Source: Lactococcus fujiensis JCM 16395 | GTDB taxonomy: Bacteria; Bacillota; Bacilli; Lactobacillales; Streptococcaceae | Reading direction: 5' to 3' | NCBI RefSeq assembly: GCF_002441655.1 | Contig: NZ_JXJU01000002.1 | Span: 150,028 to 214,027 of the forward strand | Length of the DNA: 64,000 nucleotides | In this document: positions 37,369 through 46,417 of the stretch, in pieces | How positions within the stretch are numbered: position 1 is the first letter of the stretch | Layout: every line of letters begins with the position of its first letter | The notes under the pieces: model-generated | The model's input: the letters and a program-made list of their open reading frames with translations, nothing else | Databases searched by the model: none | What the model was told of the DNA's origin: nothing | Made by a program: the position numbers and the translations under genes

Positions 37369-37697
37369 GCATGATGATCAATCTTTCGAGGTCCTAAATT
37401 AAAAATCAACTGATTAATCGAATTGATCTTAGGTTGGAAGTAGCTTTCTAAATTGCCATTCTCAACGGCTTCCGCCAATGAGGGAAGGCGATCTGAAAGA
37501 TATTGCAAAGTCAAATTTTGTGTCTCCCGATCAAAAATAAAAACATTGACATGAGTCGGTAAATCACATGGGATGATCGCGAGCAAATAATGTTCCGTTT
37601 GATGATTGCCGACCATAAAGTGAAATTTCTGTTCCAATTTTGGTGAAGTAGTTGCTAACAAGTGATTTGTATAGTCCATTGTTATTGTTTGATTCAT
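37365..37697 (-). CDS. Small unknown protein
   Basis: 110 residues (MNQTITMDYTNHLLATTS), no recognised domain, no membrane segment. The start chosen is ATG 37697 because the strong GGAGG site lies eight bases before it; an upstream ATG at 37712 would place that site inside the coding sequence. Own promoter region upstream is AT-rich (a GATAAAAT element lies about 10 bp before the site). Confidence 0.6.
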   Translation of the reverse strand: MNQTITMDYTNHLLATTSPKLEQKFHFMVGNHQTEHYLLAIIPCDLPTHVNVFIFDRETQNLTLQYLSDRLPSLAEAVENGNLESYFQPKINSINQLIFNLGPRKIDHHA

Positions 37698-37930
37698 TTC
37701 CACATCCTCCATACATTCATTTTATCGAAAAATATAGAAAAAATCAATATTAATATAAAATAAAATTGATAAAAGCGATAATGTTGCGTCAGACAAAAAA
37801 GTGAAAAAAGTATGGAAAATCATTTAATATAAATAAAAATTGAGACTAAATCAGTCTTAGGTTGGATGTAATATATTTAATTGTGCATTATACTAGAAAT
37901 ATAAATAAAAATGATCATCAAGGAGAAAAA

Positions 37931-38629
37931 ATGGAAGTTAACGATAGCAAGAGTGCCGAAGTTCTCAAAAGGATTGAAAGTAACGGTTTCTCGATTGAAT
38001 TTGATGCAGATTCTTTGAAAAAAATTAAGTTAAACTTTACAAATATGGATATGGAAATTTCGAGTCACACGGGCAAGTCCATCATTTTTATCGGTGAAAG
38101 TGAGGCTGCAATCGCGCGTGATTTTAAAATTAAATCCGATGGAAATGAACTTCAAATTAAAGATCGAAAAAAGCTTGACCTTATAGGTTATATTGCACAT
38201 AAACGTCAACGGGGGCGTTTGATATTGCCCAAACGATTTGAAGGAAGTTTGGAAATTAAAGTGACAAACTCGGATCTTATTATTAGCAAAAGTAATATTG
38301 AGCGCATCAAAATCAGCGCAACGGCAAACACGCTTCATCTGGAAAATGTGATGACAGATTATTTAGAAGTGAGTGCAACAGCCTACAATATGGAGATTGT
38401 AACCTCCGCTTTAGGAACGGTCAAGCTGTCTACAACTGCCTGTACAATGGTCTTTAAAGATGTCGATGCCACAACCTTGAAAAAAAGTACAACTTCATGT
38501 GAAATTAATGCTGTAGGTGGAACTTTAGAAACATTATTTTCTGACTTGAAAACCCACGGACGATATTCGAAAGTTGGGCAAGAAAAACAAGACACATTAC
38601 CAAAATCTGAGCGATGGTCTGACTTTTGA
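37931..38629 (+). CDS. DUF4097-type beta-repeat protein
   Basis: 232 residues from ATG 37931 (site AAGGAGA); an upstream ATG 69 bases earlier lacks a site. The sequence alternates short beta strands (IKISATANTLHLENV, LEVSATAYNMEIV, VKLSTTACTMVFKDV), typical of the right-handed beta-helix DUF4097 fold often found in cell-envelope stress proteins. No signal peptide. Function unknown. A -10 TATACT lies at 37889-37894. Confidence 0.7.
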   Translation: MEVNDSKSAEVLKRIESNGFSIEFDADSLKKIKLNFTNMDMEISSHTGKSIIFIGESEAAIARDFKIKSDGNELQIKDRKKLDLIGYIAHKRQRGRLILPKRFEGSLEIKVTNSDLIISKSNIERIKISATANTLHLENVMTDYLEVSATAYNMEIVTSALGTVKLSTTACTMVFKDVDATTLKKSTTSCEINAVGGTLETLFSDLKTHGRYSKVGQEKQDTLPKSERWSDF

Positions 38630-38679
38630 TTTCTTCCCTTTTATTAGCCTTCTAAAGCGTGATGTCAGGAAAATGAACG

Positions 38680-38708
38680 TTTAATTTTACATCTTAATGT
38701 GGTACAAT
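38680..38708 (+). promoter_or_regulatory. Candidate promoter of the ktrB leader
   Basis: -10 TACAAT (38703-38708), weak -35 TTTAAT 17 bp upstream. Places the terminator-like hairpin at 38743 inside the ktrB leader. Confidence 0.4.
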
Positions 38709-38742
38709 GAGAATAAAGAAAGTAATGTGATATTGCTTTATC

Positions 38743-38776
38743 AAACGGAACAAAATTAGGCGTTCCGTTTTTTTTA
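38743..38776 (+). terminator. Terminator-like hairpin in the ktrB leader
   Basis: AACGGAAC (38744-38751) pairs with GTTCCGTT (38762-38769) followed by eight T, 29 bp before the ktrB start. Either it ends transcription from the preceding gene (about 115 bp after its stop) or it is a conditional attenuator of ktrB. Confidence 0.7.
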
Positions 38777-38804
38777 CAAGCCATCACGCTCGAAAGGATT
38801 TTCA

Positions 38805-40133
38805 TTGAAGCATCTAACTTATTCACAAAAAATTGTGGCAGTAGTTTTATTCATTGCCATAATCGGTAGTATTTTACTATGCTTGCCCATAGCGGCAAAA
38901 TCAGGGCAATGGACCCCCTTTGTCAATGCGGCATTTACCTCTGTTTCGGCACTTTGTGTCACGGGTTTAGTTGTTTATGATACTTATGCGCATTGGTCCT
39001 TATTTGGCCAAATTATCATTCTTATCCTAATTCAAATCGGTGGGATTGGTTTCATGACGATTATTACCAGTTTTTCATTGGTCATCAAGCGGAAAATGGG
39101 ACTTCATGAGCGCCAATTGTTGATGGAATCTTCGGGACTCTTACATGCGACTAATTTACGTTCATTGATCAAACGGATCACGATTTTCGTTCTCCTAATT
39201 GAATTTGTTGGTGCAGCGCTTCTTTCCCTTCGTTTTGTTCCAGAATTTGGATGGGTGCAAGGAATTTATTACGGGATTTTTCATTCAATTTCTGCTTTTT
39301 GTAATGCAGGTTTTGATTTAATGGGACGTTTTGGTCAATATCGTTCATTGACCACATATGTTGCTGATCCGCTAGTGACTCTAACCATAAGTGTGCTTAT
39401 TATTTTAGGTGGACTTGGTTTTATGGTCTGGGATGATATCTTACGTCATGGTAAAAAAATCCGGAAATACTCCTTACATACGAAAATCGTTTTGTTTATG
39501 ACTTCGATTTTATTGTTTGGCGGATGGCTTGGTTTTTATCTTTTAGAATATAGGTATGGCTTGAAAGGGCTTTCTGAACCTACCAAAATATTGTCAAGCT
39601 TTTTCCTTGCAGTATCTCCAAGAACAGCAGGATTCAGCACGATCAGTTTGAGTCACTTATCAGATTCAGGGCAATTTTTGACGATGATATTGATGAATAT
39701 TGGTGGGGCATCTGGGTCGACATCAGGGGGACTTAAAGTAACTACTTTCGCAGTTCTTTTATTTAGTGCCATCAGTAGTGCACAAAGAGTACCAACTACC
39801 GCAGTATTCAAGCGTCGTTTTGATGATGAAACGGTCAAACAGGCCAGTGCCTTGCTGACCTTTTACATCATCCTTGGCATGAGTGGTACACTAATTTTAA
39901 GTGCTTTAAACTCTTTCCGACTTGAAGCCATCTTTTTTGAAGTTTTTTCAGCTTTGGGAACTGCAGGACTTACACTGGGGATCACGCCACAATTAGACAG
40001 TCTCTCTAAAGTAGTTTTAATTTTATTCATGTTCGTTGGGCGAGTTGGTTGGATGATGCTCATATTCTCGCTTCTCGGTAAAAATCAAACACCACCGATC
40101 AGACGTGTTTCTGAAAAAATATTGGTTGGCTAG
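38805..40133 (+). CDS. ktrB: Potassium uptake protein KtrB
   Basis: 442 residues, Trk/Ktr channel-type subunit with four pore loops: SVSALCVTGLVV near 45, ISAFCNAGFDL near 165, SPRTAGFSTISL near 270 and ALGTAGLTLGI near 387, each with the filter Gly. TTG start with AAAGGA site. Forms the membrane pore gated by KtrA, encoded next. Confidence 0.92.
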   Translation: MKHLTYSQKIVAVVLFIAIIGSILLCLPIAAKSGQWTPFVNAAFTSVSALCVTGLVVYDTYAHWSLFGQIIILILIQIGGIGFMTIITSFSLVIKRKMGLHERQLLMESSGLLHATNLRSLIKRITIFVLLIEFVGAALLSLRFVPEFGWVQGIYYGIFHSISAFCNAGFDLMGRFGQYRSLTTYVADPLVTLTISVLIILGGLGFMVWDDILRHGKKIRKYSLHTKIVLFMTSILLFGGWLGFYLLEYRYGLKGLSEPTKILSSFFLAVSPRTAGFSTISLSHLSDSGQFLTMILMNIGGASGSTSGGLKVTTFAVLLFSAISSAQRVPTTAVFKRRFDDETVKQASALLTFYIILGMSGTLILSALNSFRLEAIFFEVFSALGTAGLTLGITPQLDSLSKVVLILFMFVGRVGWMMLIFSLLGKNQTPPIRRVSEKILVG

Positions 40134-40161
40134 CTATTTAATTAATGCAAGGGAAAATTAA

Positions 40162-40848
40162 ATGAAACAACATTGGAAAAGTAAATCAATTTTGGTCATT
40201 GGCCTTGGAAAATTCGGACGCTATTTGGCTTTAAAAATGCAAGAATTAGGCAACGAGGTGATGGTCGTTGATAAAGGGGAAGAAGAAGCCCAAAAAATGT
40301 CAGATCTCATTGACGACATCTTCATTGGAGATTGTACGAATGAATCGGTCCTTAAATCACTAGGGATTATGGATTTTGACATGTGTTTTGTTACAATTGG
40401 TGAAAACTTTGAGGCGTCGATTACAATTACCATGTTATTAAAAAAATTGGATGCCAAATATATTGTCGTTAAAACTGGATCCGATTTACAATCAGAGTTA
40501 TTACGTAAAATTGGGGCAGATGAGATTATTTACCCCGAACGTGAACTTGCTGAAAAACTGGCGCTAAAATACCATGCAAATTATATGTTTAAATCCTACT
40601 TGGAATTGAGTGACGAGTATTCGATTGTCGAGATGGAAGTGCCAAAACAGTGGTGGGAGAAGTCCCTGATAGAATTGGATATTCGGAAAACGTTCAATTT
40701 GAATATTGTCGCAATTAAAAACGAAGAAAACATCACAGTTGTTCCTGAAGCGGATTATCGTTTCAAAGCAAATGACATCATGGTCGTTGTGGGGAAGCAA
40801 TCTGCTATTGGTCACTCGGCAAAAGATATTTTAGACCAAATAAAGTAA
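40162..40848 (+). CDS. ktrA: Potassium uptake regulatory protein KtrA (RCK)
   Basis: 228 residues: an RCK_N Rossmann domain with nucleotide motif VIGLGKFGRYLALKM at about 12-26 and a TrkA_C domain in the last 80 residues. A cytosolic ring of this subunit gates KtrB in response to ATP/ADP, and in Firmicutes the RCK_C part often binds c-di-AMP (family knowledge). 28 bp after ktrB. Confidence 0.92.
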   Translation: MKQHWKSKSILVIGLGKFGRYLALKMQELGNEVMVVDKGEEEAQKMSDLIDDIFIGDCTNESVLKSLGIMDFDMCFVTIGENFEASITITMLLKKLDAKYIVVKTGSDLQSELLRKIGADEIIYPERELAEKLALKYHANYMFKSYLELSDEYSIVEMEVPKQWWEKSLIELDIRKTFNLNIVAIKNEENITVVPEADYRFKANDIMVVVGKQSAIGHSAKDILDQIK

Positions 40849-40904
40849 ACAAAGGTCTCAAGCTTAGGATGGACTAAAAATATATTATCAGCCCGTATCT
40901 AGAT

Positions 40905-40934
40905 AAAAAAAGCTGTCATTAATGACAGCTTTTA
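40905..40934. terminator. Bidirectional terminator between ktrA and mntH
   Basis: Perfect stem AAAAGCTGTCATT/AATGACAGCTTTT with flanking A and T tracts, serving both converging genes. Confidence 0.85.
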
Positions 40935-42464
40935 TTGTTTTGCAAGGCGTTTATTCCCTTGGTGGAGTTCCCAAATTGTCCAACTCAGGAGCAGAAGCAC
41001 CCCAATAATGACTAAGATTGAAACAGTATTCGCCAACGTATTCAATTGGGCAGGAAAGAAGGACTGAATTTGTCCGGGCAAACTTATTAAATTGAGATAT
41101 GTTAAGCCAATAACTGAGATCCAACCAAAAAATTTGACCAGGCTATTATTTTTAAAAGCGCCCATTTCTTCATTACTGTTGGTCAACATGAGTAATGGAA
41201 TGATTGAGAAGGGAAGTGCAAAAGCCAAAAACACTTGAGAATCGTTCATTAGATTGTTGATCGCTTCATGTTGTTGTGTTAAACTATATCCCTTCGTCAT
41301 AGTCACACATACAAGGACAGGAATGACAGAGAGTAAGCGGGTAATCAAGCGTCGAGCCCACATTGGCATTCTCATATGAATAAATCCTTCCATGATGATT
41401 TGACCGGTTAATGTTCCTGTAATTGTAGAATTTTGTCCTGATGCGAGTAGAGCCACTGCAAATAAGGTCGATAATGCACCTGTTTTAGCAACATCAGCCA
41501 ATAAGCCATTGCTCAGCAAGGATGGGGTTGATAGGGCATCGTAAAGTCCAAAAAATGAAGGGTCATGAATGACACCCGTTTTGAAAACTGCAACCCCCAT
41601 GATTAACAAGAGAGAGTTAACAACAAAGGCGACTGTCAATTGAATATTTGAATCCCAAGTTGTAAAACGAACCGCACGAGCAATTTCTTTTTTATCATCA
41701 TGATTAATCATGCGACTTTGCGAAATTGATGAATGGAGATAAAGATTGTGTGGCATGACCGTAGCTCCAATAATTCCAAGGGCTCCAGTTAACGGGGTCA
41801 TCCCAGCAATAGTTGGTGAATTTGCAAATGTATTCTGTGTCGGGATAAAGCCCTCAATCACATCTTTCCAGTTTGGGTCCGACAAAGCGACCTGATAAGA
41901 GAAAACCACCAGAATAACAATTATCAAACAGACAACAATAGCCTCAACCTTACGAAAACCTACGCGCGTGAGTAATAGGAGAATAAAAACATCAAAAACG
42001 GTAATAAAAACGGCGATGATTAGAGGAATATCGAAGAGCAAGTAGAGGGCAATTGCCGCTCCAATAACTTCAGCAATATCGGTCGCCATGATGGCTAATT
42101 CTGTTAAGATCCAAAGGACAATTCCCAAACTTTTGCTCGTCCTTGCTCGAATAGCTTGGGCCAAATCCATTTGACTCACTATTCCTAATTTGGCTGACAT
42201 ATATTGTAAAAGCATGGCAATCAGACTTGAGAAGAGAATGACCGAGATTAAGAGGTACTGAAAATTTTGACCACCAGTAATCGAAGTTGACCAGTTTCCT
42301 GGATCCATGTAGCCAACAGCAACGAGGGCACCGGGTCCTGAATAAGCAAGCAAGGTTTTGAAGAATTTACCATCTTCTGGAACCTTGACTGTCCCATTAA
42401 TCTCTTCAAGCGATTTTCCATTCGCATGATGTATCAAATTTCGAGATTGATTTTTTTTATTCAT
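40932..42464 (-). CDS. mntH: Manganese transporter MntH (Nramp family)
   Basis: 510 residues with about 11 membrane segments. Metal-site motifs are present: DPGNW in TM1 near 58 and the TM6 motif MPHNLYLHSS near 238. It imports Mn2+ (and possibly Fe2+) with protons. It lies 39 bp downstream of the DtxR/MntR-type regulator on the same strand, so they form an operon. Confidence 0.92.
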   Translation of the reverse strand: MNKKNQSRNLIHHANGKSLEEINGTVKVPEDGKFFKTLLAYSGPGALVAVGYMDPGNWSTSITGGQNFQYLLISVILFSSLIAMLLQYMSAKLGIVSQMDLAQAIRARTSKSLGIVLWILTELAIMATDIAEVIGAAIALYLLFDIPLIIAVFITVFDVFILLLLTRVGFRKVEAIVVCLIIVILVVFSYQVALSDPNWKDVIEGFIPTQNTFANSPTIAGMTPLTGALGIIGATVMPHNLYLHSSISQSRMINHDDKKEIARAVRFTTWDSNIQLTVAFVVNSLLLIMGVAVFKTGVIHDPSFFGLYDALSTPSLLSNGLLADVAKTGALSTLFAVALLASGQNSTITGTLTGQIIMEGFIHMRMPMWARRLITRLLSVIPVLVCVTMTKGYSLTQQHEAINNLMNDSQVFLAFALPFSIIPLLMLTNSNEEMGAFKNNSLVKFFGWISVIGLTYLNLISLPGQIQSFFPAQLNTLANTVSILVIIGVLLLLSWTIWELHQGNKRLAKQ

Positions 42465-42503
42465 TTGTTCCTTTTCTAAATTTTAAACGCGAGACATGAA
42501 AGC

Positions 42504-43187
42504 TTAATTTCGTTCCAGAAGTAAAATATCCCCTCCGATAAAATGAGGAATCAAGAAACAATTTGTTTCTTCAGATTTCACAATGATCGAGTGGTCTTCG
42601 AGTTCTTCGACGACTTTGATAAAATGTGGAGGAATAGTCTCTATTTTTTCAAAATAAGTTTGGGCAGCAAGTCCGATGTGACTGACATAATAATTTTTTC
42701 CACTGATGGCGCGATTGAGGGAGATTTCATTAACCTGAGAGGACCAAAATGATTCAGGTGGAATCACTGAACCATGAGGGTCTCGCTCAGGGTAATCCAA
42801 AAACGCATAAAGCTGCTCAACTAATTTTGGTGAAGAAGCATGTTCCAAATTCTCAGCTTCCGCATGAACTTCCTCGTTTAGGAAACTTAATTTTTCGACC
42901 AAAAAAGTCTCCCAAACCCGATGGGATTTGATGATAAATCGAGCTTGTCTCCGGCCCTCTGCTGATAAATTTACTCCTCTATATGGAAGGTAATCCACAT
43001 AATCTTTTTTAGCCAACCTTTTAATCATTTCTGTTGCGCTGGGAGAAGAAACCATTAATTTTTTGGCAAGTGTATTCACTTGAACGGGCAAAAAATTTTC
43101 AGATGTCTTGTTTTCTAACATATAAATCGCTTTTAAATAATCTTGTTCATTTTTGGTCAGTTCAAGCATCTCTTGTTCTTTTTTCAT
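42504..43187 (-). CDS. mntR: DtxR/MntR-family metal-dependent regulator
   Basis: 227 residues: winged helix (about 8-75), dimerisation domain with metal ligands (HAEAENLEHASSP near 110) and a C-terminal FeoA/SH3-like domain (about 150-227), the long SloR/MntR form of streptococci. Represses Mn uptake when metal is plentiful. The ATG at 43187 is close to the expected transcription start, so translation may be leaderless or begin at the in-frame ATG 43169. Confidence 0.9.
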   Translation of the reverse strand: MKKEQEMLELTKNEQDYLKAIYMLENKTSENFLPVQVNTLAKKLMVSSPSATEMIKRLAKKDYVDYLPYRGVNLSAEGRRQARFIIKSHRVWETFLVEKLSFLNEEVHAEAENLEHASSPKLVEQLYAFLDYPERDPHGSVIPPESFWSSQVNEISLNRAISGKNYYVSHIGLAAQTYFEKIETIPPHFIKVVEELEDHSIIVKSEETNCFLIPHFIGGDILLLERN

Positions 43188-43193
43188 ATTTAT

Positions 43194-43242
43194 AGTATAG
43201 CACTGCCTTTATATTTTTACAAATAATTTAGGTCATGCTAAA
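43194..43242 (-). promoter_or_regulatory. mntR-mntH promoter with DtxR-type palindrome
   Basis: Minus strand: -35 TTGTAA (43217-43222), 17-bp spacer, -10 TATACT (43194-43199). Just upstream of -35 lies TTTAGGTCATGCTAAA (43227-43242), with arms TTTAG/CTAAA resembling DtxR/MntR family boxes. Confidence 0.6.
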
Positions 43243-43250
43243 AAGCATCA

Positions 43251-43276
43251 AAATAAAAAAGCCTTTATTCAGGCTT
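43251..43276 (-). terminator. Terminator of treR
   Basis: AAGCCT and AGGCTT (43259-43264 and 43271-43276) pair; on the minus strand a T run follows. Confidence 0.75.
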
Positions 43277-43297
43277 CCTTCTAAATATTTTGAGAGC

Positions 43298-44014
43298 TCA
43301 ATGTTTTTGTCGCCGAGCAAATTCTGTAAAACGGAACTTATCGACTTGGTGACGGCTCTCAGTGTATTGAAATGGAGTATTATCGGATAAATAAACGTGG
43401 GAACGAACAGAGACAACGTGATGATCTGTCGGATTCAAATCTAAAAGTTTTTGGTCGTCTTCATTGACAAAATCGAGGACAATTTCCTTTTGAGCATAAG
43501 CAATATCAAGTCCCAATTCATTTTCCAGATACTCATAAATTGAGTCAGCAGCTTGTGCTTTTGTTAAGTTCCTTGCAATGTCGAACCTAAAAAAATCCCG
43601 GTCTAATATCGAATATTTACCGTCTACAAGACGGCGGCGTAAGATATGAAAACATTCTACTCCAATTGGAAAATTCGTTATTGCCGCCAATTGGTCAGTA
43701 ACGATCAAACGCTCAAAAACCAAAACATCTGTTTGACTTTCAAAATGTAAGGATTGCTGTAATTCCTTATAAGAAATCAATCCTGTCATTGGGAAAAGGA
43801 TTTTTCGTTGGGCAATAACCGTACTTCCAAAACCGTGGCGTCGTTGGATTAACCCAGAATCTTCTAATATTTTTAAGGCCTGCCGAATGGTTGCTCGAGA
43901 GACTTCATAAATGCTTGCCAATTCATTTTCACTAGGAAGTAAAGTGTTCTCAATATAAGTCTGATTTAATATTTTTTTCTCTAAATCCTGTAATACAATC
44001 TCATATTTTTTCAT
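43298..44014 (-). CDS. treR: Trehalose operon repressor TreR (GntR/HutC family)
   Basis: 238 residues: GntR winged helix (LPSENELASIYEVSRATIRQ near 25-45) and a UTRA ligand-binding domain (about 90-230). It is divergent from the trehalose PTS genes. The palindrome CTTGTACGTACAAG occurs both before the PTS genes and before the phosphorylase gene, fitting a TreR operator. The likely effector is trehalose-6-phosphate (family knowledge). Confidence 0.9.
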   Translation of the reverse strand: MKKYEIVLQDLEKKILNQTYIENTLLPSENELASIYEVSRATIRQALKILEDSGLIQRRHGFGSTVIAQRKILFPMTGLISYKELQQSLHFESQTDVLVFERLIVTDQLAAITNFPIGVECFHILRRRLVDGKYSILDRDFFRFDIARNLTKAQAADSIYEYLENELGLDIAYAQKEIVLDFVNEDDQKLLDLNPTDHHVVSVRSHVYLSDNTPFQYTESRHQVDKFRFTEFARRQKH

Positions 44015-44050
44015 AAATCTATTATAGCAAAAAAAAGTTCATTTAAAGGG

Positions 44051-44107
44051 TTGACTAAAACGCTTTCATAGTTTATAATGAAATTGTTAGATACTTGTAC
44101 GTACAAG
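44051..44107 (+). promoter_or_regulatory. Trehalose PTS promoter with cre and TreR operator
   Basis: -35 TTGACT (44051-44056), exact 17-bp spacer, -10 TATAAT (44074-44079). A cre-like site (44054-44069, two mismatches) lies in the spacer, and the perfect 14-bp palindrome CTTGTACGTACAAG (44094-44107) lies over the start of transcription. Confidence 0.8.
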
Positions 44108-44191
44108 TGAACGAGTATTAATAAAATTTTAAGTTTCAATCAAATTATCATCTTAATCTTATTACCTATAGAATTAGAAAGAGGTATTACA

Positions 44192-44677
44192 ATGTTTGGA
44201 TTTGGGAAAAAAAAGGAACTCCAAGCTGATGAGGGACTGTATGCGCCATTAAGTGGCGAAGTCATTGGTATTGAAGACGTGAATGATCCCGTTTTTGCTA
44301 AAAAAATAATGGGCGATGGTTATGCCGTTCAGCCGACAGGAAATAAAATTGTAGCTCCTGTGACAGGACGTGTTGAATTAGTTCAAGGACATGCCATTGG
44401 TTTTGTCAGAGCTGACGGTCTTGAAATATTGCTTCACGTTGGAATTGATACCGTGAGCTTAAAAGGTGCGCCATTCCATTTCAAGGTTAAAGTTGGAGAC
44501 ATTCTCGATGGTGGAGATGATTGTGGTTCAGTGGACTGGACACAAGTCGAAGAAGCAGGTCTTGAGAAAACAACGATGGTTGTTTTTACAAATACAGCCG
44601 ACAAACTCAATCACTTTGAGGTCAAAAAAGGTAATACTCAGGTTGGCGAAAAAGTCGGACAAGCAACGGCTTCATAA
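44192..44677 (+). CDS. PTS glucose-family EIIA component
   Basis: 161 residues, EIIA-Glc fold. The active-site pair is H67 (GHAIGF) and H82 (LLHVGIDTV), H82 being the phosphorylated one by family. It passes phosphate from HPr to the EIIB domain of the trehalose permease, which lacks its own EIIA domain. First gene after the TreR-controlled promoter. Confidence 0.9.
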   Translation: MFGFGKKKELQADEGLYAPLSGEVIGIEDVNDPVFAKKIMGDGYAVQPTGNKIVAPVTGRVELVQGHAIGFVRADGLEILLHVGIDTVSLKGAPFHFKVKVGDILDGGDDCGSVDWTQVEEAGLEKTTMVVFTNTADKLNHFEVKKGNTQVGEKVGQATAS

Positions 44678-44737
44678 TTAATTATGTTAGTTATTATTTA
44701 TTATTATTAATTGTCATTATTGACAAAAGGAGAACTT

Positions 44738-46306
44738 ATGGCAAATTATACGCAAATGGCAACCGAAATTATTGAGGCTGTCGGTGGCGCCAGTAACGTC
44801 ACAAAGGTAATTCACTGTATCACACGCTTACGCTTTACATTGAAGGACAAAGATAAAGCTGATACAGCAAAAGTTGAAGCAATTCCCGGTGTTGCAGGCG
44901 CGGTCTATAATCAAGGACTCAATCAATATCAAGTCGTCATCGGACAAGCAGTAGAAGATGTTTATGACGAAGTTGTAGAGCAACTCGGTGATAGCGTTGT
45001 TGATCAAGAAGCAACGCAAGCAGCTCTTGCAGAAACTGGTGGTGGTAAAGGGGGAAGTAGAAACCCATTCGTCCATGCATTCCAAGTTGTGATTGGTACG
45101 ATCACAGGTTCAATGATTCCGATCATTGGTCTCTTAGCTGCAGGTGGTATGATTAATGGACTTTTAAATATCTTTATCAAAGGAAATGGCTTACTGAATT
45201 GGATTGATCCGAATTCTCCAACTAAAGTGATTATTTCAACGATGGCAATGGCTCCATTCTATTTTCTCCCAGTTTTAGTTGGTTTCTCGGCCGCTAAACA
45301 ATTGGCACCTAAAGATAACACATTACCATATATTGGAGCTGCTATTGGTGGATTTATGATTGACCCCAATCTTAATCCATTGACACAAGCCACTATTGCA
45401 ACAAGTGCAAAAGGTGTGATGTCAGTCGTTCCGGCACCATCTGCAGTCGCACACTTATTCGGTGTTACATTCAATACGAGTTACTTTGGAATTCCTGTTA
45501 ACTTACCAAGTTATGCCTATTCAATTTTCCCTGTAATTGTTGCCGTTGCAATCGCCAAACCACTCAATGCTTGGTTAAAGAAAAAATTGCCATTGGCTTT
45601 ACGTCCAATATTCCAACCAATGATTACCTTTTTTGTGGCATCATCTATTGTTTTACTTCTAGTTGGCCCTGTTATTTCAACAATTTCATCTGCATTATCT
45701 AATGTTATCGACTTCGTTCTCGGATTAAACCTCGGAATTGCAGGAATCATTGTCGGTGGTTTCTATCAATGTTTGGTTATCTTTGGTCTTCACTGGTTGG
45801 TTGTGCCATTGATTTCACAACAACTTGCAGCAACAGGTACTTCATCTCTTAATATGATTGTCTCATTCACAATGCTTGCCCAAGGTACTGGTGCACTTGC
45901 TGTATTCTTCAAAACTCGCAAAACGGACATTAAAGGTTTGGCACTTCCTGCAGCAATTTCGGCATTCTGTGGTGTAACAGAACCTGCGATGTACGGGATT
46001 AACTTGAAATACTCACGTGTCTTTATCATGAGTTCAATAGGTGCCGCTGTTGGGGCGGGCGTTGCTGGATTTATGAATCTGCAAATGTTTGGTTTCTCAG
46101 GTTCTTTAATAGGCTTCCCTAACTTTATTTCGAATCCTCTAACTCATGCTCACCCTGCTGGCAACCTAGCAACATTTTGGATTGCATCAATCATTTGTAT
46201 GGTTGTAGCATTTGCACTTGTTTGGATGTTTGGTTACAAAGATTCAGATGTTATGGGTGCTGGTGTTGAAAAGAAAAACGCTTTTAAAGATGCCGTTGCA
46301 AAATAA
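44738..46306 (+). CDS. treB: PTS trehalose-specific EIIBC component
   Basis: 522 residues from ATG 44738 (MANYTQMATEIIEAVGG, site AAAAGGAGAA); an in-frame ATG nine codons earlier is unsupported. EIIB domain with phospho-Cys27 (HCITRLRF), then an EIIC domain of about ten membrane segments with the family motif GVTEPAMYGINLKYSR near 420. Imports trehalose as trehalose-6-phosphate. Substrate inferred from treR and the phosphorylase gene. Confidence 0.92.
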   Translation: MANYTQMATEIIEAVGGASNVTKVIHCITRLRFTLKDKDKADTAKVEAIPGVAGAVYNQGLNQYQVVIGQAVEDVYDEVVEQLGDSVVDQEATQAALAETGGGKGGSRNPFVHAFQVVIGTITGSMIPIIGLLAAGGMINGLLNIFIKGNGLLNWIDPNSPTKVIISTMAMAPFYFLPVLVGFSAAKQLAPKDNTLPYIGAAIGGFMIDPNLNPLTQATIATSAKGVMSVVPAPSAVAHLFGVTFNTSYFGIPVNLPSYAYSIFPVIVAVAIAKPLNAWLKKKLPLALRPIFQPMITFFVASSIVLLLVGPVISTISSALSNVIDFVLGLNLGIAGIIVGGFYQCLVIFGLHWLVVPLISQQLAATGTSSLNMIVSFTMLAQGTGALAVFFKTRKTDIKGLALPAAISAFCGVTEPAMYGINLKYSRVFIMSSIGAAVGAGVAGFMNLQMFGFSGSLIGFPNFISNPLTHAHPAGNLATFWIASIICMVVAFALVWMFGYKDSDVMGAGVEKKNAFKDAVAK

Positions 46307-46310
46307 ATTG

Positions 46311-46337
46311 AAAAAGAGAAGAAATTCTCTTTTTTTA
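46311..46337 (+). terminator. Terminator after treB
   Basis: AAAGAGAA and TTCTCTTT pair around GAAA, followed by T run. Confidence 0.75.
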
Positions 46338-46357
46338 GTGTTTTTACTTACAAATTC

Positions 46358-46383
46358 TGGTAAAATAGACTTGTACGTACAAG
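46358..46383 (+). promoter_or_regulatory. Promoter and TreR operator before the phosphorylase gene
   Basis: Extended -10 TGGTAAAAT (46358-46366) followed by CTTGTACGTACAAG (46370-46383), identical to the palindrome upstream of the PTS genes. Confidence 0.75.
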
Positions 46384-46417
46384 TCATCGACAAATTTTAT
46401 GATCGGAAGGCTAATAA

